Of a stretch of 64,000 nucleotides of DNA, positions 12,721 through 26,105 are shown one piece after another. The notes under the pieces were generated by a model. That model saw nothing but the letters and a program-made list of their open reading frames with translations, did not search any database and was not told where the DNA came from. The stretch's first letter is position 1; each line of letters opens with the position of its first letter. The position numbers and the translations under genes were made by a program. This stretch comes from Aricia agestis (Eukaryota; Arthropoda; Insecta; Lepidoptera; Lycaenidae): NCBI RefSeq assembly GCF_905147365.1, contig NC_056420.1, positions 10,922,001 through 10,986,000 of the forward strand. Direction: 5' to 3'.

Positions 12721-13870
12721 ACCATGCGTGTGGAAGGCGCAAACTAACAGTGAAATAAAATATTAATATGTCTTTTCCTTCTGCTAATGTTTAATTGTAT
12801 GTTTATTGATTTGTAATCAAAAGCTGCTCCATGCCTTTTTTTAATGTTTCTCGCTTTTGGCTTTTAATTGCTTTAAATTCTGCGTTGCTTTGCTACTCTA
12901 AAAACAAAACCACCGTTGCTTCGAAAACCTCGTAAGCGACACGGCTCTGCAACATTCCTATACTTCCTAGGTTATAATTAGGTTGTAATGCATTGTAAGT
13001 TATAGGTAGGAGGAGCGTATCTGGCATCACACAATTGGCATTGTGCGCGCTGCCGGCGGCTGGAGCTGGTTGGAGCGGGGTGGTTGGACTTACGACATTT
13101 GCCTTATCTACAGACGGCCTACTAATTTAATGATTTGTGGGAGGATCAGAGTAAATTGGTAATGATTTTAAAGTAATTACTTGTTTTAAAAACTTATTGC
13201 TGTTAGCTAATTGTAGAAGACGGTGGGGCAGGATGCGATGGCATGGTCAGAGCATAAGCCAATATTATGAAAAGAGCTATCTTTAAAAAATGCACCAAAA
13301 CTTACATTTTTTTAAAATAAAAGCAAGGACAACTACGTTTTGATTAACAAAGTATGAGCAAAGATTTTTGAGAATTTCGGAACAGATATATAGTGCAAGT
13401 TAGAGCTTCAAATAAATAAAATTTACATTACGCAAAAATATCCCTCAATATTCAACTTACAACCTCCAAAGGTTTAACTCTAAAACCCTTTGCCAATTGT
13501 TTCTAAGACCCCAGGCGTAGGCTTTGCCCGGCGGCGAGAGCACACCGCTTTCACCGAGTCTCAGATAGCGGTGGATTTATACCCTGTGCCAATCCGATAA
13601 AGACTTCACCAGAAATTATGGCGAGGAGTCCCGAAGGTCGTTTTACTTTTAAGATAGTCTAGAGGAAAGTGATGAGAAGATTTATTGCGCAGGTTTAGGC
13701 CTGCGTTTCCATCGGAGCTACGCTGCTATTTTTTAACCGACTTAAAAAAGGAGTTATTTTCAGATCTAATAGAATCGCTGTGCTGAGCGAGGTCAGGCAA
13801 ATGAATCGATTCTAGTAGTTCTCAACAACACGTCATGTCTCAAAGCGACTTCGGGGAAAACGCGCCCTTA
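12721..13870. other. Non-coding stretch
   Basis: No gene recognised. A TTTAACCGACTTAAAAAAGG word near 13733-13752 is reminiscent of a common insect repeat fragment, but the boundaries are unclear. Confidence 0.4.
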
Positions 13871-14091
13871 GGAGTGAGCACACTGAGACAGGCCGTGCCG
13901 GGGCTCAGCGTGCCGGGGCTCATCGCAAAAATCCGCCTCCATACAATTTGTATGGAAGCGGATGCGCGTATCGCACACTGTGTCGGGGCGCAGCGGATTT
14001 CCGCTTCCTTACAAATTGTATGGAGGCGGATTTTTGCGATGAGCCCCGGCACGCTGAGCCCAGGCACGGCCCGTCTCAGTGTGCTCACTCC
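13871..14091. mobile_element. GC-rich palindromic MITE
   Basis: Left terminus GGAGTGAGCACACTGAGAC, right terminus its reverse complement apart from small changes (GTCTCAGTGTGCTCACTCC). Inverted arms of about 95 bp surround a short spacer. Because the element is palindromic, both strands give open frames of 80-90 codons with nearly the same peptide, which is an artefact rather than a gene. A target duplication could not be fixed (CTTA on the left, TTTA on the right). Confidence 0.7.
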
Positions 14092-15252
14092 TTTAACCCT
14101 TGTTAATTGTTAAGGGTGCGTTACATTGACAAACTGACACAATTCCTTTGTTCATTAATAATAATAATAACGTTCTTTTGTTCAGTTATCTTATTTAAAG
14201 TAGAAGAAACTGTGAAGCAAGATACATTTTTCCATGAGTTTTCACGCTTGAACTCAAGGAAAAGTGTACGTTTCGCGTGCGATAACAAATTGAAGCGCAG
14301 GGAAGTCGTAGTGAATGTCTAATAGTATATTGTGCATTAAGTTTGTCGTCGGCCAAATAAACAGAGAGACAAGTTAATTCATCTAGAAGCTTCTTATCCC
14401 CTCTTAATTGTGTTCCGATGAAGCGGGAGTAATTGGGGAAGTCGGGGAAGTTGAGGGGACATAACACACTTAGTGGGGGTCAATAGAGGTCAGTTGTTCT
14501 TTTATGTGACCCTGGTATTTTGACGGTGGACTGGACTGACTTTTAGCGTTTATGTTAGCCGAGTGTATTGCGTAATCCATATCCTTACCCATACACATAT
14601 AAAAAATTTGAAAGTGTCTCTGTATGTCTGTTTCTTATCCATATTTTGTCTCAGGAAATATTTGAGTCCTGGAAAAATCAAAAGGCTTGTTTTATCACAG
14701 AAACACATATTTTTATAAGTATTTGACGATCTTTGTACATTTTATGTTGTCTCTACTGAGCAAAGCTTTGCTAGGCCTCCTCTAAAGTCTTGTATCGAAT
14801 TATTCTTTATTACATTTTTTTTTGACACGAAGACGGTACAGTACTTAATTCATGTTTCATAATATTTTGATATTGATAAATAAGGAACACAGTTAATTTT
14901 GAAATCTTTAGGAAAGTATAACTTACTATAAGTGTTGTAATCCTATCTCTACACAAGAGAATGTCGGGTGTTTTGCGAAGATTCTCTCGTGTCATGGCGC
15001 GTCGCGTGTCAACAGTTTGAGGAAAACAATTTACTGTGACAAACTACACCGGAGGTAAGGGTGACAGCTGGAAATGAGCGACTAGCGACATAATATTTTT
15101 GTCTCGTGGATTTGTATCGCACTTTTGCTGCGACAATAATGCAATAGCCAATTGGCATATGGTTGGGCTAAATTACAGGGATTCTACGAGAAGTAAGCTT
15201 AGAACATTTAGAACATTAAAAAAGTACTGCTAGAAAAACTGGACTCAGTCTA
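14092..15252. other. Non-coding stretch
   Basis: No gene recognised. The 14580-14700 part has a GTCTCTGTATGTCTGTTTC phrase and a CTGGAAAAATC word similar to decayed Helitron-like repeats, but no termini can be placed. Confidence 0.4.
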
Positions 15253-15752
15253 AGGGGCGATTTCACCAAAGAAATGGAACGCGTTCAAAGCACTCTGAAC
15301 CGGTTCAAAACGTATAAACGCGATTATAACATCGAAATGCATTTCACCAGCATAAACTGAACGCGTTCACAGCAAATCCGAGTTTTATCTTCTGAACGTC
15401 CAAAGTCCGAAGTTTAACGTCATAAATCCCGTTCAAGCCCTGTCATGGCGGAACGAAAAACATAGACAAAAGAAATGTGAAGATGGCAGTTTTGACACAT
15501 GCGTTTGTTTGTTTATGTATTGCTTCTTGCTATTTTGTAGTTAAATTAACGTGAAAAGGCTTTAAAATGATGAAAACATATAAAATAATCGCGTGACGTC
15601 ACGTAAACTCAGATTTAATAATCGCGATCAAAAGAAGTTTGTGAAATCCAATCGAAACAAAACGAGATTTACGTCGCAGCATGAACTCGTTCAATGGGAA
15701 CTAAGTTTTATAAAACTAAGTTTTATATTGTGTGTTTGGTGAAATCCTACCT
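15253..15752. mobile_element. TIR element, about 500 bp
   Basis: The left end reads AGGGGCGATTTCACCAAA and the right end TTTGGTGAAATCCTACCT, an imperfect inverted terminal repeat. The interior contains several GAACGCGTTC or GAACCGGTTC-like half-palindromes (15280-15310, 15360-15370), which may be subterminal binding motifs. No transposase is encoded. Confidence 0.55.
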
Positions 15753-17619
15753 AAATAGTTTGTTTTGCTTATGTACGGCCAAAAAGATGTTATTATTACA
15801 TTTTCTACTTAATTTAAATACCTTATCTGTTTAAAATTATGTGAAGAAAGTAATAATATAATATAACAAAATATATAAATTACAAAAAAACTGAACGCAT
15901 GAAAATATTAAATTACATTGTTTCCCGATTTGTTCTTAAGAGGAGTCCACACCGCCGTTTTTCCATACAAACGTTGTCCCCTGTTTCCTCCCTGGATAAT
16001 GCCGGTAGAGTTATGATTTTTTTCTTGAATATCTATGGCCACTATTAGCATGTCCCTATGTTTTCTTTTTTTTCATAATTTTATTATTAAAAAAGATAAG
16101 AACGTCCAAAAACCCAAAAAATTGGCCAGACTTTCCTCTGTGTTCAAACACCCAGAAAACTAAACTGGCTAAAATTTACAAAAAAAATAAAACATAGGAA
16201 CACAGCTCCAGCCTTGCTTTAATTCTTAATGAAAAATTACTTAAATCGGTTAAGTTTTGGAGAAGGAATCAGCGGACAACGAATCGAAGATTTTCTGTTC
16301 TTTTATTGGAACTTTTGTCGTGTTGTCTCTATCGTGCTCTACGGTGGGAGACTTGAGATTGGTGGTGAGACAGCAATACATTTTCAAATACCTATTTTTA
16401 ATTTCTCTCGCCCCTGGTGTATCCTCTTAATAATTACAACCGACTTGTTCCGGAACTCCCTCAAATTATCGCGAAGGGGTGCCCTAATGAAACGCTTAAA
16501 TATTCATTTAATAAACAAAATCAAGATAAAAACAATTATTCGTGAGCACACCATTAAACTTGTCCTTCAAAGGGAAAACGCCAGGGCCGAATTGTGCTGA
16601 CATATTGCAGTGAGTTGCTGAATGAATTGCTGAAACCCGACATGTTTCTGAACGCTACGTGACCGCAGGAACAAATGGCCCTATTTCTGATCTCAGGTGC
16701 CACGACATAACCCTATTATTTTAGGAGGCAACATATTTTTATTGGGTCGTATTTTTCTTGAGGGTCGTCTTTTCTACGTGTCCAATGTGGTAAAACCTAC
16801 AATATATTAATGCAACAATTATCCTGTATCCATATTTCAGTATTCTTACCTCAAATGCGTGAACAATTAACAATTTTTATCTACTACGATACAAATTGGT
16901 CATTCAATAACAAAAAATCCTTTTATTCGTCAACCAACTTTTTCGTATTGCAAGATTAGAATTAATTTAATTTTAGCTTATTCAATTTTGGTATATTATT
17001 TTATCATTGGATTAAATTGCAAGCTTAATTCAAAGGACAATCACACGTTAATAACAGCAATTTCAATTTGACACCACTTCCTGTAACATTGACTTTAACC
17101 TTCGATATGTCACAGAAAATTAACTAACACGCAATCCGTCCCCGCGCGGACACATGGCGTGACATCGGAACTCGACAAAGGTAATTACAGCGTGATAGAC
17201 GGACAGACCCTTTCTCTATATATATAAATAATATATAGCTACATTTGTCCGCACTTAACTAATTTCACCTTGACATAAGACGTGGGACAGGACAAGATGT
17301 TGGAAATGGAATTGCTGGTATTCTCAGCGGAAAATTGAAAATTAACGTCCGACAAGGGAATTTAATAGCACTGGAATTTGACAATAGTAACTGAATTGTA
17401 ACGATAATATTATAGTTTTTGGTGATAGAGGTCTTATGGTTCTATGAATTCTTTATTTCCACAGTTGGTAATACTATAGCGTGAAGAATTTATTTTGGTG
17501 AAGTATATCATCGGAATAAGTTCCATCTCACATGCAACACCTGTCCTACTGAACTGGACTGTTTAGACATAATATAATAAAGTACAAAATATCTTTCAAC
17601 AAAGGTCTAGTGTCAATTA
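15753..17619. other. Non-coding stretch with a possible repeat at 15940-16220
   Basis: No gene is supported. The 123-codon open frame at 16229-16600 shows no domain or signal. The 15940-16220 part, with TCCACACCGCCGTTTTTCC and GTTTCCTCCCTGGATAAT, resembles a dispersed lepidopteran repeat from memory. No ends are defined. Confidence 0.4.
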
Positions 17620-17843
17620 GCTATGTCCACACTGTGCACTTTCAACTTAAATTTTTGTCATCAACTTTCATATTGGCGCATTCAATAATTGAATGCGTCA
17701 AGGAACGCAACGCAAATATTGTCATTTTTGAAGATTTGGATACGGTCACAGGGCATGCGTCGCGGGCATGCCTCACGTTCGCTGTTGACTGCGCTATAAC
17801 GCATGCCCTTGACGAACAGAAAAAGGCACAGTGTGGATAAAGC
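17620..17843. mobile_element. TA-flanked MITE
   Basis: Termini GCTATGTCCACACTGTGC and GCACAGTGTGGATAAAGC are inverted repeats with one or two mismatches, flanked by TA on both sides (17618-17619, 17844-17845). This fits a Tc1/mariner-type non-autonomous element. The interior holds GCATGC words and a short inverted repeat (GCGCATTCAATAATTGAATGCG, given only as an imperfect hairpin at about 17674-17696). Confidence 0.65.
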
Positions 17844-17845
17844 TA

Positions 17846-18986
17846 ATACGTAACTTTTTGGCACCTTCGTCACCTCTTAAACCCTATTCTAATCTAATGA
17901 TAGATCTAATCATTCCCATCACGACAAAATTAGATATAATTGAAACCCGACTGATTCACAAGTTCCAACCAGGATTGAAATATTACCTACGATTTAGTAT
18001 AATGAAGCTAATATAACGTTTCGCAATATTCGTGACGATCAGTTGATACACTCAAGTTAATGGCTAGAGGCTTTTAACAACAATAACACGCCTACAACTC
18101 TTAAAAGCGCCTATCTTACGATCTTTCTCAAGAATATTATGTTCGAATCCCTTCAAGGACCTTTACCTTTCAGATTGAGATACGTTTAATTTCAATACGC
18201 TTGTTTGATGGGTTCATCTTAAGGTTCAAATGCCGCACTCAAGAGATAAGTTTATGATTATTGATTACTTTACTTTCTATTTTGCTACTGTACCTACTCC
18301 AATACGTCACACATAATTTTGACAGCTTTATATTGAATGACATTGTGCTGAAGTACCAAAATAGGTGAATAATAATAATTATTAATGTTTAAAGATAATG
18401 TGGTAAAAGGAACTTCTTACAAAACTATTACGGTTCACTCAAAGTGGCCATTCACCTTCAAGAGAGTGATTCTCATTGAAGCGACATTAAAGGTCTTAGA
18501 ATTGGGCCCCTGAGGCTAGGCGTACGCATTGTTATATTTTGATACCAACATGAGAATAATAGATGCCCGAGGATTTCATATGGTTCTGGTTTTCCATTTA
18601 GCATCCATTCAGTATTAGATGCGGATATAATTTTTAGAATATAAGTGCTTAGTTCTAATTGCCGTCTTAACAAGAATGGCGTATTTAGCCGGCGAATGCT
18701 GAGCCCCGGGCTCCGCCCACGTGGTGCTTCGTACAGTGTATCGCTTGCAACGGTGATAAGGCTCCCGACAGACGGAGCGACCTGAATAAATTCATGTAGA
18801 TTATGAATATGGATTTCTTCAGATTTAGATCAGATTTCAACAAGAAGCAAGTTATGTGGAGGCATAAACGAAATATTTTCCTAAGTTTTAAAATGGACAA
18901 ATACTGAAAAGTTTACGTAGTGATTTGGCGGCATATCAAGTGCAACTACAATATTACTAACAATACGAAAATTTTCCAGGTATCTT
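17846..18986. other. Non-coding stretch
   Basis: No gene recognised. A GTTCGAATCCC word near 18140 resembles a tRNA B box, but no cloverleaf can be built around it. Confidence 0.45.
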
Positions 18987-19268
18987 TAACGTGACCATAC
19001 GTCCCACTTTGGGCGGGACAGTCCTTTCGTTTGTGCGGGCGCTTTCGTGCAATCAGTCCCGGTGTCCCGCCCGAGGCCAAAATTGTCCTGCTTTTGCAAA
19101 AGACCAAACGACAATAATTTAAAAGTTGATCGATATTAATAATGGTAGATTTAACGAGACACTTCAAATATTCACAAAATACTAAATTTATTCATCTCTT
19201 TACTTTCAAAAATTAATTGTTGGGGCATTCTGTAGATGTCCCGCTCTGACAAAAAAATGGTCACGTTA
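18987..19268. mobile_element. hAT-like MITE with degraded 8-bp duplication
   Basis: Termini TAACGTGACCAT and ATGGTCACGTTA are perfect 12-bp inverted repeats. Flanks are GGTATCTT (18979-18986) and GGTATCCT (19269-19276), a 7/8 match to an 8-bp target duplication as made by hAT elements. The imperfect duplication implies an older insertion. The interior includes GGGCGGGAC and GTCCCGCCC words in inverse orientation. Confidence 0.7.
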
Positions 19269-22200
19269 GGTATCCTGCAACAGCTTAACTTTCGCCGGGA
19301 GCAATGGGATTGCGTAATGTTTACGGTTTAAAAAAGTTATCTTTCCTGTTTATGTTCACTGACTAAGTCCTGTTAAAAGCTCATTGGCCAGTACAATTTC
19401 CACGAGTTACAAAGAGTGAGACTTAAAATGCAAAGTTATTTTTCCTTTATTTTACAAATGTATTATGTTCTCATGGAAATAATTGAATTTGACTTTAAGT
19501 TAAAAAAAAATGCGCAGATAATCGCCACGTCTGATCACCGCCTTATGAGCCTGCAGCAGAGGTTGCGCGGACGAACGCAACCTAATAATTTCTTAATGTC
19601 ATGCGCTTTGAAGGGAATTATTGTTTTGTATTAGAATAATGGCATGTTGAGATGGTTAGATGTAGATTAGGCGGGCCACTGACATAACAGCTCGTATCGG
19701 CCCGTCGCCCGTCGGGCTGGCCTGTCGGGCCTCTTGCCGTGGGGCCATCTTCCCCGAAGCAGTACCTTGATGAACTTTAGCAATCTCATCTGACCCTAAT
19801 AGCGTTGCTATTGTTTGTCGAAATAGCAGAGCAGAATTAATAAGATTTGGAAAACAATGAGCAATAAGGTTGGGTGGGGCTACCGAATAGAAACATTCAA
19901 ATTGTTTATGGCCAAACCGCAATTGTTGATGTGTCTTTAGACACCACAACAGACGCAGGTGCCGGATATGTACTACTATTTGGCTTAACGCCTTCGTAAT
20001 CTACGAGATTGTCGATCTTCTTTATCCTAAGCAAACTTGGAAACAACACATCCAACGCGACATTCGTACCCATGACTTTTAAGTCAAGAGCTAGCTAATA
20101 GGTAGACTAAGCTGGACCACGGACGGGTTGTAAGCAGTCAGCAGTTTCGAAAGTTTTTTCCTCTTCAGAGGAAATCTCCAGCCTAACAATATAACCTTTG
20201 TTTTGATCTTAAAGTGTAACAGGTAAGGGATGCCAATGAGAAGCTCGTAGGGTAACATAGCACTTAGTTCATTAATTACTTTCCTTACCTTAAATAAGAA
20301 CGGGGAACACAAAGCAATTATCGTATATCACAACAGAGCAGCCACGTACGACAACTAATAAAATGGCGAAGAAAAGGTCGACACTCGAGACCCTCGCAAA
20401 GGGCTCTCTCTGTATTCTTCTCGCCGACCCTCCAGGCGCAAACACTTGACGAAATAGAGAATGTATTGAGTCGCGAAATAAAATAAGGGTAGCACGTATC
20501 AAGGAGTGAGGAATCTGGGGAGCTGGTACAACGAAATGCGTAAAATTTACCAGACGTTTTCCTCCAATGTATTGGAGGAAACACAAGAACAATACGGAAA
20601 ATTGGTTAGTATCAAATTCTGCAGGTTTTCTTCCCAAGTTAAGGGGTAAAGAAATTGAATGCCATTTTTAGTCGTGCTTAGTAGTGCTTTCAGGTATTCT
20701 TATAACTTAACTTTTTTAGCAAAGAAGAATAAAGTTTTAATGTTGTATAACTAAATCCAATCCAATCATAACAGATGGCTTCTCACAATAAGCTGCTACG
20801 ATTACTGTTTGGTATATAAATAATGAATTGTAAAATAAATACAAAATTAATTTCCCAAGCTTAAATGAGAGCAGATTATGTTTTTGGGAAATATTTCAAT
20901 AATTGTGGTGAGTTTAGAGGCAATTTTGACTTAATATCTTTAAGATGAAGATTTATATGCTCTTCTTCTGCTTCTATCGGCTCTCTCGGAGTGCTACCTA
21001 GTGCATTTTTTTTAATTTCCCAGTTGCAGCAGCTCTAGACAGATATTCCAGTGGACATTGTCGTGACCACAGGTGCCGTACGCTGGACTTCACAAACATT
21101 TGCTTTGGTGGCTTTTCCCGTTTGTGTTTTTCTCTCAAATACCGATAACAATTTAAGGGATCGAGTATGCTTTGAACGGCCCGGAAAAGTTTTCGCATTC
21201 TTTAGGGGTAATGATATGAATTTAAACGGTGTAGTTAAAGGAAACATTGTAGTGTTGTTTTGGTTCAAATCGGATTTGGATGTAAAACATTTAATAGTTG
21301 AATGATTTATGTATAAAAGAGTAATAAAATGTAGTACTAGATGCGAGAGACGATACAAATTTTCTTTTTTTCCGATGTTATATTGTTATAGAAGTGGAAA
21401 GAGGATGCTGAGTGAAAATTATTGTCATTTGAAGATGTTTAGTTGTGGGTAATAGTTATTTAGCGTGCACTGCTTAAACTGAGTAATAGCAAGATATCAG
21501 TTACGAAAGTTTAGGCATCACAATAACAATGAATGTATTAGCTGAGCGATCAATCGTAGGATCGTCATTTATTTAAATTGCAACTAAAAAAAAATAATTA
21601 AGAAAAAAAATTAATGCCATCTTATGCGAAACAAATTGTTATTTATAATCATAAAAACGTGGTCAATCCATAATAGTCATGTCCGTGCAAATTTTTTTAT
21701 CGACATCGATAATTCGAATGCATTACAACCGATTGATTTCCGTGTAGTCGGATTGACCAAAAAACACGAAATGTGCAATTAGCACTGAGATAAGATGTAA
21801 TAACCGTGGGAGACCAGGTTTTATGGACGTGTCCAAGGCATGAGAGATGGCGATTGAAATAAAAAATTAATACTAAAAAAACGTCGCTCTTACTACTGGT
21901 GTGGAGTTTTGTAATTCATTTTTCTAATTATTAAGTAAGATTATTTTATATGTGAATTCATTTAATTGCTACCTAATGTAAACATTAAGATATTTTTATG
22001 AGTATTATTAATTGTCTGACATAATATTTAAACCTCAACTTCAAAACATCGACATCAACCATGCTTAATATTAAATAACAAAAGCGTCAATCTAATTTAA
22101 AAAATAACCTTAAAAACGCGTTACAAAACATCTAGCTTTAAATAATATTTCGTAATCACAAGTATTACGCTGGTCTCGAGAGTTTCCCAAATGAATCACA

Positions 22201-24310
22201 CGGGCTAGACGTAAAATTGCCAATCCCCTCAACAAATACGCGACATTTAAAGCCCATTACTTGCGCCGCCTACAGTCTGTCAAGCAATCTATAATAAGAG
22301 ATAATCGCCGGTACACTTCATGTCAAATCCACTAATATTAATACTGAGGTTTACTGAGTTTGTTCTCACGGACAATCCCGGACGATTTGTCACATCCCTT
22401 GTCTAGGATAAGGCTATAGTAATGTCCTCTACTTGTTTCTATATCTATTTATATTTGTCTATTTTGAATGCTTACTCACGGGGTTGTTATTTTGGTCAAA
22501 ATCTTGTATCAATAATCAGAATAAATGTAGTAAATAATTCATTATTATATTATATGAATATTACGATATTTTTGATTACAAATCAATAATTAACATTTAT
22601 GACAAATCGATGACATAACTTGCATAAAGCATTTATAAAAGAACACTTAAGTCCCCCATTAAATATTGTGCATACAACTTTCACTTGTTTATGTTCTCAA
22701 ATATTTTTTACACCCACCAAAAAACGGTTAAAGTAAATCAAAAATTTAAATTAAATGTAAACACAGCGTAAATTGGCAATCGTTTAAACGTAAACATATT
22801 CATGACCATTAATTTCACCATCGGTTAGAAACAATTACGGCTCGATGAATATTCAGCGACGATATAATCGACGTCGATAAATTTGCATTATCGCAAAGTA
22901 TCGACAACCGCCGCCCCTCACTAGCGGCGCGACAAACGTCTTGTTATTAATTCAATTCATTATATAGATATATGTCTATTCCTCCTAGGTATTACTAACT
23001 AGATCTAATTTTAGATTTAAACAATCAGTCTTGTTTTTTATATAAAACAATTATTTTAGTACACTCGCTTGTTAATGAAACTCAATTATTTTACTGTCAA
23101 GTCTTTTATTTTTTACCACAAAGTATTGGTCAATTCAAAAGTTGTCTATCAAACCTTGCAATATTTCACGATTAAAAGTTATGTATTGCCTTTCCTCGTA
23201 CGCTACTCTATATCTGGGTAAAATTTCATCAAAATCGGCATAGTAGTTTCGGAGCCTATTAGATGTAAACAAACTTTTCCACCTTATAATTAGTAAGTAT
23301 AGATGTTTTTTAATTATTGTTACAAACAGGCTAACTAGACACCTAATGGTCTATCTGATCATGCTTAACCAGCCCAGCTGTTCTAAGCACAGTGTGACAA
23401 ATGTGTACATCCCGCTGCAGTGTGGGCAGAAACGACCCTACGCCCACGATGGCATCGGTCATTATCGACCCGATAACTCTCGCCTTGTTAACACAGATCT
23501 CGCGATGAGAGACGATGATGAATCTTGTTACTTAGTCAAATTGGATTCGATGGGTAGAAGATGAAGTTACGAGTCAAAAATGTTTGTGACACAGACCGTC
23601 ATCCTCTTCAAAGATACTTGGGCAAGTTGCGTTCGATCATTTGAAGTGAAGTTGGAAAAAAATACAATCATCTGTCTTAATAGTTAAGACTTTGTTTGAA
23701 AATGTCTTTCGTGAAAATGTCGCTCTAAACTTTTTATTAAATAAGTCTGTCGGTCTGTGCGCGTTGGCCACAAGCGATAACAAAACGAGTAGAGGATCAT
23801 ATTAGTCTATGATTTTCCATATCGACGACAATTATTTTGCATAATACTCGTATAAACAGGTACACAATTCACAATCAGTTGTCCATGGCTCTACATAGAG
23901 AAGGGCCTTTAGACAAATTGTGACACAACAAAACGCACCGATATCTCCAATATTGAGGTAATAACTCACGCAATAATGATCATTAATTGAAGTCCCATAA
24001 TCGATAATGACACTCGCAGGCGGCTGTAGGACGTCTATTTCAAAACCTAGACTTAGTCACTTACATCTAGTACTTAGATGTGGGCGGGTGATAAAATTTT
24101 ATGACATTTCTGATATATCCTGAGATTTAGTTAATTAGGGTCTGTAACAATATATTGGGAGTTTCGTAAGCGAACTGAGTTAATATTCGTTTAATTATTA
24201 CGAAACTATAGAGATTCGTTATTAGATATAATAATAATAAACGGCGAACAAATGATAATGTCCTTAATTGCTTAAAGTATTATACAGTTTTCTTTTACAA
24301 ACGTAAAAGA
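19269..24310. other. Long non-coding stretch
   Basis: No convincing gene. Open frames of up to about 115 codons at 20290-20637 and 21035-21358 overlap on both strands and have no recognisable domain. The 22790-22990 block (CCATTAATTTCACCATCGG, ATCGACGTCGATAAATTTGC, CTAGCGGCGCGACAAACG) is complex and could be a conserved regulatory block. A decayed Helitron-like tail in reverse orientation lies at about 23160-23305. Confidence 0.45.
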
Positions 24311-24384
24311 ACTTGAGAAAATTCTAGAATAAATAAACACTTATTCTAGAATAAGTGTTTACTTATTCTAGAATTTTCTCAAGT
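24311..24384. repeat. 74-bp near-perfect palindrome
   Basis: Two 37-bp arms centred on TCTAGA with one mismatch pair. The arms begin ACTTGAGAAAATTCTAGAAT. It would extrude as a hairpin without a loop. It may be a tiny foldback element, but no target duplication was identified. Confidence 0.85.
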
Positions 24385-24570
24385 ACTCAGGCCAAAAAAG
24401 AAGTTCTGTAAACAACAAAGTGAAGTCGGCCTTTCATCCACGTGTAAACTCATAAACTATTCCGCTATTTTTGTTATGTGATCAAGCGCGAAAGACCACT
24501 TTGCAGTTGGGTAAAAATATGCCAAATGACCAGTTAGACCACTTAGAGTAACCATACGGTTAGAGAGTAA

Positions 24571-24651
24571 TTTTTTTAACGGGCAATTGGCCCACCACAC
24601 ATTCCCACCAATACAACTCCTGTGTCGCCAGGATCAACAGTGGTAACCAAC
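24571..24651 (-). mobile_element. LINE 3'-end fragment
   Basis: It closely matches the 3' terminus of the LINE at 29612-29930: a T run followed by AACGGGC, GGCCCACCACACATTCCCAC and CTCCTGTGTCGCCAGGATC. On the minus strand this ends in poly(A). The copy is 5'-truncated to about 80 bp, the usual outcome of incomplete reverse transcription. Confidence 0.75.
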
Positions 24652-24768
24652 TGCTGTGTGTGTTATAAGTAACACACACAGAAGCTGGCATAGCTCACTA
24701 ACCAAACAGTGGTTAGTGAGTTATGCCATAGACGCCAATTTCATACAAATTTGGCGTATATGGCATAA
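24652..24768. repeat. Cluster of short hairpins
   Basis: Three consecutive inverted repeats follow the LINE fragment: CTGTGTGTGTTA / TAACACACACAG, CTCACTAACCA / TGGTTAGTGAG, and a pair around GACGCCAATTTC / AAATTTGGCGT. They may belong to one foldback element, since TGGCATAGCTCACTAACC and its partner lie symmetrically. Confidence 0.6.
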
Positions 24769-25919
24769 CTTTTCGTTGTACGAAGATTTCTGTCAAATAT
24801 TGCACGTCCCGAGTTTTGAAATCTCAGTTCGGAGCGTAAACTTCGATGCTAATATCGGTAAATCAAGTTATCTAACTGGTCGGTCGGATTAACATAAATA
24901 TGAGCGTGTGACAATTTACATGTTTACAACCAAATGTCACAATATTATTTATGATGATTGTGACATTAACGGTTTTATTAGGGAGCTTAGCGCAGACATA
25001 ATATGAGGTATGCTCCGAAATAAAATCCAGTAAACCAGCGCTCGTAACGTCTAGAATTGACACCCTACTGTAGTTGATTCGTTCCGAAATAAACGCCAGT
25101 ACATTGACGTCAATTATGACTTTCTTGGGATTTCATGATAATTTACTTGTCTCACTAGTGGCACACGTCATATAATACGTCGCACTCGTCTTACTAGTGT
25201 AGATACATGACGTCATGAGCGCTAGCCAGTGATCTGGTTTGAATTTCGGAACACGCGCTAGTGATCTTAGTGGACACGTTTGATTGAAATAAGACATTTG
25301 AGGTTTGAAGTCATTTAGTTTATCGCATTATAATATTAAGGTAATATTGTAATAATATATCTTTGCCTCCTAATAATATAAATTTTATTATCACCCATAA
25401 TGGGCCCTCTGTATGCAAATTATGAAGGCCTGATCTTTGGCAAGTCACATCTATTGGGATTTTCCTAAGAATAAAAAAATATTTTCAATTTCTAATTTGA
25501 CTGTAGAAATTATGAAATGCGTTGTGACTTGTGACTAAGGACACCAGTTACTAAGTAATTACTACGACATTTAATAGTTTTAGTTATATATAAGATAATG
25601 TTAGAGAAGGTGTCGTAAACGCCATGTCTTGTGGCAAAAATTATATCGATTATATTAGATATTTTTTATCATTAAAGGCATTTTGTCTGAGTACCTATCC
25701 TTTAGCATAAGCAAGGTGCTAGTCTAGCAATATCTAGGTCATACACTTTTCTTTTAGTTCCCGTGTCTATAATACAACCTTGTTATGAACCCCATTAACT
25801 CATACAAGCTGTGGTCGACAATAGCGCCATGCTGCGCACATTAGTACCGCCGTGACCGAATCTCTTGTTCCCATAGTTCAAGGCGGTTAGGACCCTTGCA
25901 CATTGAAATCCATACTTCT
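24769..25919. other. Non-coding stretch
   Basis: No gene recognised. A TTCCGAAATAAA-CCAGTA word is repeated at about 25015-25035 and 25082-25103, and a CCGAAATA-GCCAGT variant near 48480. No larger repeat could be defined from these. Confidence 0.4.
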
Positions 25920-26105
25920 ATACATAAATAATTATAAATGCGAAATTGTGTATGTCTGTCTTTCTGTCTGTTACCTTTTCACGCCCAAACCGCTGAACCG
26001 ATTTTTCTGAAATTTGGTATGGAGGATACTTTTTATCCCGGAAAAATGTATGGTTCCCGCGCGATTAATGAGTTTTGGTACAACGGAGTTGCGGGCGTCA
26101 TCTAG
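25920..26105 (+). mobile_element. Helitron-like non-autonomous element
   Basis: It contains ATAAATGCGAAATTGTGT, a GTCTGTCTTTCTGTCTG stretch, the CCAAACCGCTGAACCGAT phrase and a GGAAAAATGTATGG word, and ends GCGGGCGTCATCTAG. It shares this order with the minus-strand copies at 34868, 44215 and 48690. Confidence 0.55.

Noticed and set aside
13835..14113. Two overlapping 80-90-codon frames on opposite strands with nearly the same peptide
   Set aside because: The segment is a palindromic MITE, so both strands give the same reading.
16229..16600. 123-codon plus-strand frame
   Set aside because: No domain, signal or splice context, and AT-rich codons; it looks like chance.
18061..18155. Possible tRNA gene (GGCTAGAGG and GTTCGAATCCC as A and B boxes)
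   Set aside because: The boxes are too far apart for a normal tRNA and no acceptor or anticodon stem can be formed.
20290..20637. 115-codon minus-strand frame
   Set aside because: Overlaps another minus-strand frame, with no domain or supporting context.
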